Assembly: GCA_016194975.1 (NCBI GenBank)
Contig: JACQAM010000018.1
Coordinates: 43,901-107,900 of the forward strand
DNA length: 64,000 nt
From: Bacteroidota bacterium
GTDB taxonomy: Bacteria; Bacteroidota; Bacteroidia; Palsa-965
Direction: 5' to 3'
The notes under the pieces are model-generated. The model saw only the letters and a program-made list of their open reading frames with translations. It ran no database searches and had not been told where the DNA came from. The translations under genes and the position numbers were made by a program. Positions 16,678 to 25,404 of this stretch are shown piece by piece (the stretch's first letter is position 1; each line of letters opens with the position of its first letter).

Positions 16678-19380
16678 TCAGGCAGTTTTTTTGACCTGCC
16701 GTTGCTTGCGGGCGAATGCGAAGTCGAGAATTCTGTCAATGAAATCATACGGTTTGTAACGCTGGATCGCGGCCTGGTGAAAGATGCACGTGGCGGGTGT
16801 CATTCCCGGGAGAGAATTCACCTCCACAAAAATTATTTCCGATTTTCCATCGGCGTACACGCGTACGAACGCATCAATGCGCGCGTAACCCTGTACATGC
16901 AACAGACGCGCGGCTGCCCCGAGAGTTGCCTTAACATTATCCGAAATTTTTCTGCGTTTCACAGGATCGTGATCATAACGTGCGGGCGTGATGTTCTGTC
17001 CCTGCCCGGCAAGAAATTTTTCTTCGAGCGAAAGCACTTCTCCTTCTGATAAAGCTTCGGAAGCTTCGAACACTTCATACTCCAGTTCACCTTTATCGTC
17101 ATACTTCGTGATCAGTCCGCCGGTGACCTCGAGAAAATGTGCGGCATCTTTTTTACTGATGAGTTCTTCAACGAGAAAAACTTTTTTCCGCGGAAATTCT
17201 TCTTTGGGTTTTACCCTGAGCAATTCTGCTTTTGACGCATCGAATTCCTCTGTTTTGCGGAAGATCAATTCTGCAAAGGCCGCCAGTTCTTCTTTGTTCC
17301 TGATCCTTCTCACTGCGCTGCTGCATCCATCATCGACAGGTTTTGCAATGAAGGGCCATTTTATTTTCTCATCGATACGGCGGAGAACTTCGTTTTTATT
17401 TTCATTCCATTCTTTCTCGCCTACGAGCAGGTGCGCGGCTGCGAGAAATCCATTCTGCATCAGGATCTCATTCGTCCGGAATTTATCGATCGTGATCTCT
17501 GAACTGCTTTTCCCGGAACCGTTGTATGGAATTCCAAGCGCATCAAGTTTTTCCTGCACAGCGCCATCTTCACCGGGACGGCCGTGCAGCGCAATGAAAA
17601 CCACATCGGCCATTGCGGCAAGTTCTTCGTAAGAAATTTTCTTAGGAGCAGCAAGCGCACCGGGTGAAGAGAATTTTTTTGTGATCCATTCGCAACGGCG
17701 GATAATATTTTTCACAACCGGGTGAACTTTCCAACTCATAATTTTTTCCCTGATGTCGTCGGCATTATCCTTCAGCAAAACATTTACGGGAATAGTATAA
17801 AGTTCATGATCGTTATTATCGCCGGAAAGAAAAACCGGGAGCGGAGCATACTTGGTGGAAGAGGAAAGTTTTTCATACACATTCCTTCCGCTCTCGACTG
17901 AAATATGGCGCTCGGATGAATAGCCACCGAGGAGAACAGCCGTTTTTATTTTTCTTTCCTGCTTTTCTTTCGAACGGTCGATCGCCTCATTCAATTGCTT
18001 CAGCATTTCTTCAGCGTGTCCCGAATTCTTTTCCTGCTTCATCCGGCAGCGGAGAGAAGTGTGAATGATATACGTGAGAAACCGGGAAGGATCCAACCCG
18101 ATCTCAGCGGCCTGGTGAAAGAAAAAAGAAGACGGCATCATTCCCGAAGTGGTGTTCGGATCATTAAGGAAAATTTTTCCTTCCGGTGAAATGAATCCAT
18201 CGATGCGCGCATACACATCGAAATCCAGTGATGAAAAAAGACGCTCGCATTCTTTCCGGATCTCTTCGATCTGTTCATCGGGTAATTCTATCGGCGTGAT
18301 CTTGCGTGAAAGCCCCGGAAGATATTTTGAACGGTAATCAAAAAGTTCTTTGCCCTTACGGATCTCTGTGGGTGGAAGAGCAACCGGTTTTCCATTCTCA
18401 TCTTCCACCACGATACAGGAAAATTCTTTCCCGGTGATGAATCCTTCGATCAGCACTTCCGATTCACCATCCAGCGAAACCAGGTGGATTACATTATCAT
18501 TTTTTTCAAAATATTTTTCAATCCTTTCGAGAAGAACATCAGGGTGGTGAATAATTTCAGAATTTCCACTCGTGCGCATCTGCACGGGCATGCCTATGCC
18601 TTCGCGTATATCGGCAAGCACGCGCACGTAATCATTTTTTTCCTGTGTTGAGAAAGTTTTCCATTCAGCAGCAGCGAGGTGTCTCTCAAAAAAACTTCTT
18701 TCCACCGCATTGGCAAACGACTCTTGATTTTTTTCCCTGAGAATACTCACCCCGATGGATGAACCCTGGTTCGCAGCTTTCACCACTAAAGGAAAGCCGA
18801 TCTCTTTTTCAGCACGTGCAAAACAAGAATGAGGATCCTTGGTCCATTCATTTTTCGTAACGGAAAAAAACTGCGGAGAATTAAATCCGGCATTCACCAT
18901 CAGTTTTTTCTGGATCACTTTATTGATGCCGATTGCCGAAGGAAGAACGCCACTCCCGGTATATGGAATGCCGAGATATTCAAACATTCCCTGGATGCGG
19001 CCATCCTCCCCGAAAGGCCCGTGAAGGCAGAGAAATGCGAGGTCGAAATTATTTTTCAGTTCAGAAGGAAGAATTTTTTCCCCGAGCACCGTTATCATTT
19101 CATCGATCACTTTCTCACCGGGATTCAAACTTTCGGCATAGACCTGGAATTCGCCGGGAGAATCCGGCACCATTTCAACAGGAGGATAAAAATCGCGGAT
19201 GCTTCCTTTGTAAATGAATTCCCAATTGAGCAGGATGAAATTTCCGAAACTATCCACAAAAACAGGAACAGCATCGAAAAGCGATTTGTCGAGATTATCA
19301 AAGACGGTTCTTCCACCTGCAAATGAGATCTCCCGCTCTTTTGAAAAACCACCGAAAATGATACCAATACGGATCTTCAT
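16678..19380 (-). CDS. ddl: Tandem (two-module) D-alanine--D-alanine ligase
   Basis: 900 aa, about three times the usual Ddl length, with two complete ligase modules in one uninterrupted frame. Module 1 (about 1-450): IGIIFGGFSKEREIS, LCLHGPFGEDGRIQG, VVKAANQGSSIGVS, YARIDGF and LNDPNTTSGMMPSS. Module 2 (about 478-900): TAVLLGGYSSERHIS, IALHGRPGEDGAVQ, FIAKPVDDGCSSAV, YARIDAF and FVEVNSLPGMTP. Each keeps the ATP-grasp lysine, the ARID Arg/Asp and the metal-binding N. Module 1 has D where E is usual (LNDPNT); module 2 has a weaker GCSSA loop in place of GSSxG. The reaction is joining two D-Ala for peptidoglycan precursors. It is followed 4 bp later by the PASTA gene. Either module might have become regulatory or specialised. 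Confidence 0.9.
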   Translation of the reverse strand: MKIRIGIIFGGFSKEREISFAGGRTVFDNLDKSLFDAVPVFVDSFGNFILLNWEFIYKGSIRDFYPPVEMVPDSPGEFQVYAESLNPGEKVIDEMITVLGEKILPSELKNNFDLAFLCLHGPFGEDGRIQGMFEYLGIPYTGSGVLPSAIGINKVIQKKLMVNAGFNSPQFFSVTKNEWTKDPHSCFARAEKEIGFPLVVKAANQGSSIGVSILREKNQESFANAVERSFFERHLAAAEWKTFSTQEKNDYVRVLADIREGIGMPVQMRTSGNSEIIHHPDVLLERIEKYFEKNDNVIHLVSLDGESEVLIEGFITGKEFSCIVVEDENGKPVALPPTEIRKGKELFDYRSKYLPGLSRKITPIELPDEQIEEIRKECERLFSSLDFDVYARIDGFISPEGKIFLNDPNTTSGMMPSSFFFHQAAEIGLDPSRFLTYIIHTSLRCRMKQEKNSGHAEEMLKQLNEAIDRSKEKQERKIKTAVLLGGYSSERHISVESGRNVYEKLSSSTKYAPLPVFLSGDNNDHELYTIPVNVLLKDNADDIREKIMSWKVHPVVKNIIRRCEWITKKFSSPGALAAPKKISYEELAAMADVVFIALHGRPGEDGAVQEKLDALGIPYNGSGKSSSEITIDKFRTNEILMQNGFLAAAHLLVGEKEWNENKNEVLRRIDEKIKWPFIAKPVDDGCSSAVRRIRNKEELAAFAELIFRKTEEFDASKAELLRVKPKEEFPRKKVFLVEELISKKDAAHFLEVTGGLITKYDDKGELEYEVFEASEALSEGEVLSLEEKFLAGQGQNITPARYDHDPVKRRKISDNVKATLGAAARLLHVQGYARIDAFVRVYADGKSEIIFVEVNSLPGMTPATCIFHQAAIQRYKPYDFIDRILDFAFARKQRQVKKTA

Positions 19381-19491
19381 AATCAAAGCAAAGATAGGAG
19401 TTTGAATGCGGGAGTGCGACGTCCTCCCAATGGGTTTTCAAGAAGTGTTGTTAAAAACTGTATAAGTGTAGGGGAGGATTACGGACGTGTT

Positions 19492-19580
19492 ACGGAGAAT
19501 ACAAATTACGGATGTAAACAGATGTACAAATAAGTCCACATCTGTAAAATCTGTCTATTCGTAATCAGTATTCTCCGTAT
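19492..19580. repeat. 89-bp nested inverted repeat
   Basis: Three nested perfect arm pairs: TACGGAGAATAC/GTATTCTCCGTA (12 bp, ends), ATTACG/CGTAAT, and ACAGATGT/ACATCTGT (8 bp, 12-nt loop). It lies in the 216-bp gap between the ddl and rdgB genes, which holds no ORF that I can support. No T-run follows, so it is not an obvious terminator. Confidence 0.7.
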
Positions 19581-19596
19581 AAATCAGTAACCACCT

Positions 19597-20175
19597 TCAT
19601 AAAATTATCCGAAGCCAATAAATGAAATCTCGTACCGCTTTCGCCCTGTGGCTGAATTTATTTTTTTCTTCCGGTTCCATCTCAGCAAATGTGCGCGTTT
19701 CATTTTCCGGAATAAAAACAGGATCGTAGCCAAAACCTTTATTTCCTTTTTTTTCTTTTGAAATTTTGCCATTCACAATTCCCTCGAAGATCATTTCCTT
19801 TTTTCCATCGGTAAAAGCTATAATGGTCCTGAATCTTGCAGAACGGTCTTTGCTGTTTTTCATTTCCAAAAGTAATTTTTCCATATTGGTGACAGGATCT
19901 TTTGCTTCGCCCGCATAACGCGCCGAAAGCACTCCCGGTTTGCCTCCGAGTGAATGAACCTCAAGCCCGGTATCATCGGCGAAACATGCTTTGCCGGTGC
20001 GCCGGAAAATTTCTTTCGCCTTGTGCATTGCATTTTCCTCAAGCGTAAGGAACGGTTCATCAATTTCTTCATTCAGATTCAATTCGCCGAGTGAAAAAAC
20101 GCGCGCTTTTCCTGAAAGAAGCGAACGGATCTCTTTTATTTTTCCGTCGTTGTGCGTCGCGAATATTAAATCCAT
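19597..20175 (-). CDS. rdgB: RdgB/HAM1-type non-canonical purine NTP pyrophosphatase
   Basis: 192 aa, the normal length. Motifs: IFATHNDGKIKEI at the N-terminus, CFADDTGLEVHSLGGKPGVL with the catalytic Asp, SARYAG, KGFGYDPVF, and SHRAKA near the end. It hydrolyses dITP/XTP to monophosphates and so cleans the nucleotide pool. It is on the minus strand upstream of ddl and divergent from the polysaccharide operon, with only 36 bp between the start codons. Confidence 0.95.
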   Translation of the reverse strand: MDLIFATHNDGKIKEIRSLLSGKARVFSLGELNLNEEIDEPFLTLEENAMHKAKEIFRRTGKACFADDTGLEVHSLGGKPGVLSARYAGEAKDPVTNMEKLLLEMKNSKDRSARFRTIIAFTDGKKEMIFEGIVNGKISKEKKGNKGFGYDPVFIPENETRTFAEMEPEEKNKFSHRAKAVRDFIYWLRIIL

Positions 20176-20211
20176 TTTCGTTCTGAAATTGTTGTTAACT
20201 TGGTAACGTAT

Positions 20212-21114
20212 ATGGCCCCGGCAAAGGTATCAAACACTGGCAGGATCGAGCTCATGATCGTTGGCGCCCAAAAAGCAGGGACTACTTCGCTCAAACATTA
20301 TCTCGGAGAACATCCTCAACTGCAAACGCACCCGCAGAAGGAATTCAGTTATTTCACCGACCCGCATGAATATGCACGCGGTTTCAATAAAGCAACGCGG
20401 AAATATTTTATCAGGCCTGAAACAGATAAACTTTTCGTCGCAAAAAATGCGCTGCTCTATAGCAACATGGGCGGACTCGAGCGCCTTTACCGGCACAATC
20501 CCCAAGTAAAACTCGTTTTTATTCTCCGCCACCCGGTCGAGCGTACTTACTCTGCATACCTCATGGAGCGGAATGCCGGATCTGTTCGTGAACCATTTTC
20601 TCTTCTCGCTGATCTTGTCCGCGAGCCGGAAAAAAATGAAAAGGATTGGAGATATGCATTGCTCGTAGGAATGAGCCGTTACACCGATCATCTCCGGAAT
20701 ATTTATTCCATTTTCCCGAAAGAAAATTTAGTGTACATGCTTTTCGATGAATTCAAAAATGATCCGTCGGTACTTTGCAAAAAATGTTTTTCGATGCTCG
20801 GCGTCGATGATTCTTTCATGCCCGGTGTGAACATTCGCTATAACGAAACAAAAAAAGTTTCTTCGCACACGTATGCGCGCATCCTGAAAAAACTTTTACG
20901 CAATGAAAATCCGCTGAAAAAAATGGCGAGGGGAGTCATGTCAGACCAGACGGCGTATGGTGTTGGAGAAATGCTCCGCAATGTGAATCGCACCAGCAGA
21001 AATTACCCCGAAATGGATGAGGAAACACGAAAAATTCTCATTGAATATTTTAAACCTTACAATGACCGGCTCTCGCAGATGACCGGTCTCGATCTTTCTT
21101 TCTGGAATGAGTAA
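20212..21114 (+). CDS. Sulfotransferase-domain protein
   Basis: 300 aa from ATG 20212. The 5'-phosphosulfate-binding loop GAQKAGTTSL is at residues 18-27, and the 3'-phosphate-binding motif VFILRHPVERTYSAY about residues 99-113. It would transfer sulfate from PAPS to a sugar or other acceptor. It heads a long plus-strand polysaccharide operon and overlaps the ABC permease gene by 8 bases, so the exported glycan may be sulfated (inference). A -7-like box TAACTTGG (20196-20203) lies just upstream. Confidence 0.88.
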   Translation: MAPAKVSNTGRIELMIVGAQKAGTTSLKHYLGEHPQLQTHPQKEFSYFTDPHEYARGFNKATRKYFIRPETDKLFVAKNALLYSNMGGLERLYRHNPQVKLVFILRHPVERTYSAYLMERNAGSVREPFSLLADLVREPEKNEKDWRYALLVGMSRYTDHLRNIYSIFPKENLVYMLFDEFKNDPSVLCKKCFSMLGVDDSFMPGVNIRYNETKKVSSHTYARILKKLLRNENPLKKMARGVMSDQTAYGVGEMLRNVNRTSRNYPEMDEETRKILIEYFKPYNDRLSQMTGLDLSFWNE

Positions 21115-21934
21115 AATGGAATACGAAATATTGCCCGAAAAAAAATTCAGTCCCGGACTGGAAGAAATGAGTCATTTCAGGGAACTCATTTATTTTTTTA
21201 CGTGGAGAGATATCAAAGTCCGTTACAAACAAACGGTCATCGGTTTTGCATGGACACTTTTGCAACCGCTGCTCATGATGCTCGTTGTTACTTTATCATT
21301 CGGAAAACTGATGGAAGGGAAAACGTACCTCCCCTACCCGCTTTCTGCTTTCTGCGGATTGCTGCTCTGGAATATTTTTTCTTCCGGTGTCACCAATGCA
21401 GGCAATAGCATGGTGACGAATGCACACATCATCCGTAAAATTTATTTTCCGCGCCTCATCATCCCTCTTTCTTCGGTTCTCGGCGCACTTTTCGATTTCA
21501 TGATCGGAATTCCATTGTTGATCGTGATGCTTGCCTGGTATCATTTTCCGTTTCATCTCAACACTGCTGTCATTGGAATTCCTTCTGCCATTCTTCTCAC
21601 CGTCATCTCTACTTTCGGAATGGGAACTTTACTCGCTGCGCTGAATGTGAAGTACCGCGACTTCCGCTACATCATCACGTTCATGATCCAGATACTTTTT
21701 TTCATGACACCTGTTATCTATCCATTACGTTTCGCCGATGGTCATTACTGGTTGAAAATTCTTTTGTCCTGCAATCCCATGACCAGCGCCATTGAACTTT
21801 TCCGTTCTTCTTTCAATGGAATGATGCCCGACACCACAATGCTTCTTATCAGCATCTCCTCTTCCCTTTTTATTCTCATTGCTGCGTTCTGGTATTTCCG
21901 TAAAACAGAATCTTATTTCGCCGACCTTGCATGA
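21107..21934 (+). CDS. ABC-2 type polysaccharide exporter permease (Wzm-like)
   Basis: 275 aa with six predicted membrane helices. The N-terminal amphipathic part ELIYFFTWRDIKVRYKQTVIG and the family segment AWTLLQPLLMMLVVTLSFGK are typical of O-antigen/teichoic-acid export permeases, as are the motifs NVKYRDFRYI and NPMTSAIELFRSSF. It overlaps the sulfotransferase by 8 bp and the ATPase gene by 4 bp, so the three are translationally coupled. It forms the inner-membrane channel together with the next gene. Confidence 0.93.
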   Translation: MSKMEYEILPEKKFSPGLEEMSHFRELIYFFTWRDIKVRYKQTVIGFAWTLLQPLLMMLVVTLSFGKLMEGKTYLPYPLSAFCGLLLWNIFSSGVTNAGNSMVTNAHIIRKIYFPRLIIPLSSVLGALFDFMIGIPLLIVMLAWYHFPFHLNTAVIGIPSAILLTVISTFGMGTLLAALNVKYRDFRYIITFMIQILFFMTPVIYPLRFADGHYWLKILLSCNPMTSAIELFRSSFNGMMPDTTMLLISISSSLFILIAAFWYFRKTESYFADLA

Positions 21935-23127
21935 CGCCTATCCTTGAAATAAAAAATGTTTCAAAATCATTCAGGATCCTGCATGAGCGGCAGCCGTACA
22001 TGAGCCTGCGCGATTCGATCGCATCTGTATTTTCCGGGGGCAGCAGTTCTAAAGAAACTTTCTGGGCGCTGAAAAATATTTCTTTCGATGTCATGGAAGG
22101 CGACTCCATCGGCATCATCGGAAAAAACGGCGCAGGAAAATCTACTTTGCTTAAAATTCTTTCGAGGATCACACCGCCTACTTCCGGAAAGATCGTCGTG
22201 CGCGGGCGCGTTGCAAGTTTACTCGAAGTGGGAACAGGATTTCATCCTGAACTTACCGGCAGAGAAAATGTTTTTCTCAATGGTTCCATTCTCGGGATGA
22301 AACGTGCAGAGATCGCTGCAAAATTCGACGAGATCATTGCATTTTCGGGAACAGAAAAATTTCTCGACACGCCGCTGAAACATTACAGCAGCGGAATGCA
22401 ATTACGGCTTGCTTTTGCAGTTGCTGCATTTCTCGAACCGGAAATTCTCATCATCGATGAAGTGCTCGCCGTTGGCGATAATGAATTTCAGAAACGTTGC
22501 ATAGGGAAAATGGAAGATATCAGTCGCAGCGGCAGAACACTTCTTTTTGTGAGCCATAACATCGGTGCCGTAAATCAACTCTGCAAATCGGCTATTCTTA
22601 TCGAATCGGGAATGATAAAAACGTCAGGAAAAACTGCCGACGTATCGCGCGCTTATCTTGATAGCGGAATGAATTCCGGTGTTTATGAATTCAGCGGGAG
22701 CAAACCGGAAGGAATGTTTTTCAGGAAAGTGCAAACGATGAAAAATGAAAAAGCCACAGGAGAATTCATGCACAATGAAGCGATCACTATTTCTGCTGTT
22801 CTTTCCATTGATAAATTTCAAAGAGGTGCGTGGATCTGTTTTGCATTGCTCGACAAATTAAAATTCCGCGTTTGCTCGCTCATCAAACCACTCGAAGAAT
22901 TTTACAATAGCAACCCGGTTGTGAATGTAAGCGTGGAGATTCCCGCGAGTCTCATCGCGCCGAATCATTATTCATTGCTCGCAGCAATTTATTTTCCCGG
23001 AGGAGGACACACCGATTGGATAGAAGATATCTGTTCGCTTACCGTAACTGACAACGGAACTGAATTTTCTGCTTACACTGATTACGGAAACATCATCATA
23101 CACAACGCAAAATGGTCAAAGGTGTGA
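21931..23127 (+). CDS. ABC polysaccharide exporter ATPase (Wzt-like)
   Basis: 398 aa. The ATPase domain fills about residues 1-245: Walker A GKNGAGKST, signature YSSGMQLRLAF, Walker B ILIIDEVLAVGD, H-loop LFVSHN. A C-terminal domain of ~150 residues follows, as in Wzt proteins that recognise the non-reducing end of the glycan. This implies ABC-transporter-dependent export with substrate selectivity, where terminal modification (for example methylation) can act as the export signal. Several methyltransferase genes follow directly, consistent with that. Confidence 0.93.
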   Translation: MTPILEIKNVSKSFRILHERQPYMSLRDSIASVFSGGSSSKETFWALKNISFDVMEGDSIGIIGKNGAGKSTLLKILSRITPPTSGKIVVRGRVASLLEVGTGFHPELTGRENVFLNGSILGMKRAEIAAKFDEIIAFSGTEKFLDTPLKHYSSGMQLRLAFAVAAFLEPEILIIDEVLAVGDNEFQKRCIGKMEDISRSGRTLLFVSHNIGAVNQLCKSAILIESGMIKTSGKTADVSRAYLDSGMNSGVYEFSGSKPEGMFFRKVQTMKNEKATGEFMHNEAITISAVLSIDKFQRGAWICFALLDKLKFRVCSLIKPLEEFYNSNPVVNVSVEIPASLIAPNHYSLLAAIYFPGGGHTDWIEDICSLTVTDNGTEFSAYTDYGNIIIHNAKWSKV

Positions 23128-23789
23128 TCCGTTATTTCGAAGATTCCTCGAGGAAGAAACGCTTCACGCGCATCTACGAAACCGTGCGCGCACATACGAT
23201 GGTGCCTGAGCAGGAATTCATGGATAATCTTTTTCTTGCCGAACAATACGGAAAAGAAAAAGGTGCGGTCGCCGAATGCGGCGTGTGGAAAGGCGGAATG
23301 ACTGCGGCAATGGCGATGCTGCTCGGGAATGAGCGTGACTATTTTCTGTTCGATAGTTTTGAAGGACTTCCTCCGGCAAAAGATATTGACGGTGAAAAAG
23401 CAAAAGCATGGCAGGCCGATAAATCTTCTCCTTTCTATTTCGACAATTGCAAAGCGAATGAGAAAGAAGCGATAGAAGCCATGAAATTATCAGGAGCAAA
23501 AAATTTTAAAACCATTCCCGGATTTTTTTCAGATACTTTGCCGCATTTCAAAACAAAAGAACCGCTCAGAATTCTTCGCCTCGATGGAGACTGGTACGAT
23601 TCCACCATGGATTGCCTGAAATTTCTTTACCCGCTCGTTGCTGAAAACGGATTGATCCTTATTGACGATTATTACCTGTGGGATGGATGCCGGCGCGCCG
23701 TTCACGATTATTTTTCCAAAGAAAATATTTCTGCGCGCATACGCCAATTCAACAACGGAAATGTTCATTTCATCCTGAAAGAAAAATGA
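23112..23789 (+). CDS. TylF/MycF-type O-methyltransferase
   Basis: 225 aa, overlapping the Wzt gene by 16 bases. A glycine-poor SAM-binding start VAECGVWKGGMTAAMA is followed by FDSFEGLPPAKDIDG, LRLDGDWYDSTMDCLKFLYP and LILIDDYYLWDGCRRAV. This is the pattern of TylF/macrocin O-methyltransferases, whose metal-binding Asp pair lies in DGDWYDST and IDDY. It is likely to methylate a sugar of the exported glycan. Confidence 0.88.
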   Translation: MVKGVIRYFEDSSRKKRFTRIYETVRAHTMVPEQEFMDNLFLAEQYGKEKGAVAECGVWKGGMTAAMAMLLGNERDYFLFDSFEGLPPAKDIDGEKAKAWQADKSSPFYFDNCKANEKEAIEAMKLSGAKNFKTIPGFFSDTLPHFKTKEPLRILRLDGDWYDSTMDCLKFLYPLVAENGLILIDDYYLWDGCRRAVHDYFSKENISARIRQFNNGNVHFILKEK

Positions 23790-24703
23790 GCAACGTCCTC
23801 TCCCCTCTTACCGGAAAACCGAGCACGCTCGTCGCACAATTCCCTGCTGAGGAAGTCATTTCGCTTTACAAAAAAGAATTAGGTGTTGACGTTTCCCGTT
23901 TTTTCAGAAATGATCCGCTTGTTTCCATTTACGAATGTGTTGACTCCGGTTATAAATTTTATTTTCCTTTTTCATTTTTCGGGGATGAAAATTTTTACGC
24001 CGAACTGGAAAAACAGGAAGGTTATTATCCGCAATGGAAATGGGAGAATGAAAGTGCGCTGAAATTCATCAGCGAGGGCGATCATCTTCTCGATGTAGGT
24101 TGCGGCGGAGGTGCATTCATACATCAACTGCTTTCTAAAAAAAAGATCACGGCAATCGGCATCGACACCAATTCCAAAGCCATTGCGGCGGCGAATGCCA
24201 TGCATGAAAATACTTTCATCGTGAGTGATATCGGAACTTTACCGGCTAAACATAAAAATTCATTCGATGTCATTACGTGTTTCCAGGTGCTTGAACACAT
24301 CTGGGAACCACTTTCTTTTCTCGAACAACTACTTTCCTTTCTTAAAAAAAAAGGAACACTCATCATTGCTGTTCCCAACAATCATCCCTACCTGTACGAA
24401 CATGATATGATGCATACGCTCAATCTTCCTCCTCACCACGCCGGACTCTGGAATGAACATTCGCTCGGATTTCTTCAGAAATTATTTCCGCTCGAAAAGA
24501 TTTCATCAGAGATACAGCCCATCGGGGAACAATTGAATTATTACGAGATGGTTCAACTTGCACACCTGGAGAAAAAAAGCCCTGTCTTCAGGAGCGCGAT
24601 CGGAAAAAAAATTGCCACACCCATCTACGGAAAATTTATCCGCGCAGGAAAGAAAAAAATAAAAGGCCACAGCATAGTGATCGCATTCAGAAAAACAACA
24701 TGA
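23786..24703 (+). CDS. Class I SAM-dependent methyltransferase
   Basis: 305 aa from ATG 23786, overlapping the previous stop by 4 bases; a longer upstream extension is only an alternative frame of the previous gene. Motif I is HLLDVGCGGGAFIHQL and motif post-I is AIGIDTNSKAI. FDVITCFQVLEHIWEP (motif II) and KKGTLIIAVPNNHPYL follow. This fits the Methyltransf_23 type common in surface-glycan loci. The acceptor is unknown. Confidence 0.88.
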   Translation: MSNVLSPLTGKPSTLVAQFPAEEVISLYKKELGVDVSRFFRNDPLVSIYECVDSGYKFYFPFSFFGDENFYAELEKQEGYYPQWKWENESALKFISEGDHLLDVGCGGGAFIHQLLSKKKITAIGIDTNSKAIAAANAMHENTFIVSDIGTLPAKHKNSFDVITCFQVLEHIWEPLSFLEQLLSFLKKKGTLIIAVPNNHPYLYEHDMMHTLNLPPHHAGLWNEHSLGFLQKLFPLEKISSEIQPIGEQLNYYEMVQLAHLEKKSPVFRSAIGKKIATPIYGKFIRAGKKKIKGHSIVIAFRKTT

Positions 24704-25404
24704 ACACCGAAGAAGAATTCATCAATGTACCACTCGATAAAGGCCATATTCACCTTTACCTCGTGCGTAATGCGATCTATAACGCGCTGAAGAATGATCT
24801 TGCTGAAATGCATGGCGACTTGCTCGACATCGGTTGCGGTTATTCTCCTTACAAAAAACTTTTTCTTTCCAATCCTTCTCTAAAAAAATATACCGGGCTC
24901 GATCTCGAAGATCATCGCTCTTACAATAACAAACCGGATCTCACCTGGGATGGAAAAAAAATTCCTCTTGCTGATGGAAGTGTTCACACCGTCATTCTCA
25001 CAGAAGTGCTTGAACATTCTCCTGCACCAATTGAACTTTTAAAGGAAGCAGATCGTGTACTCTCAGCCGGCGGAAAAATTTTCATCACCGTTCCGTTCTT
25101 CTGGATGCTGCACGAAGTTCCTTATGACGAATTCCGTTACACGCCGTTTTCATTGGGTAGAATAGTGGATGAAGCCGGATTTTCCGTTTTGAAAATGAAA
25201 GCGCTCGGCGGATGGAATGCAAGTCTCGTGCAGCTATTTGCCAATTGGGTATATTACAGTGATGAAAAACTAAGTAAACGGCAATGGGCGCTTCGTCTCC
25301 TCTGGCCATTTCTCAAAAAATTGATCCGTCGCGATAAAATTCCCGTAGAATTCAAAAGCGGACAAATGATCACAGGAATTTATTGCCTTGCAGAAAAAAA
25401 ATGA
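24700..25404 (+). CDS. Class I SAM-dependent methyltransferase
   Basis: 234 aa with motif I LLDIGCGYSPYKKLFL, post-I YTGLDLEDHRSY, VILTEVLEHSPAPIELLKEA and GGKIFITVPFFWMLHEVPYDEFRYT. The FRYTPFSL segment is typical of Methyltransf_11/25 enzymes in O-antigen loci. It overlaps its neighbours by ATGA-type junctions on both sides, hence one transcript. The substrate is unknown. Confidence 0.88.
   Translation: MNTEEEFINVPLDKGHIHLYLVRNAIYNALKNDLAEMHGDLLDIGCGYSPYKKLFLSNPSLKKYTGLDLEDHRSYNNKPDLTWDGKKIPLADGSVHTVILTEVLEHSPAPIELLKEADRVLSAGGKIFITVPFFWMLHEVPYDEFRYTPFSLGRIVDEAGFSVLKMKALGGWNASLVQLFANWVYYSDEKLSKRQWALRLLWPFLKKLIRRDKIPVEFKSGQMITGIYCLAEKK

Noticed and set aside
16988..17632. 214-aa plus-strand ORF within the ddl gene
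   Set aside because: Ser/Phe-rich antisense shadow of the second ligase module.
16678..19380. Two separate ddl genes merged by mistake
   Set aside because: No stop codon or good internal start occurs at the junction (about residue 475), and a continuous linker with Lys/Glu-rich helix joins the modules.
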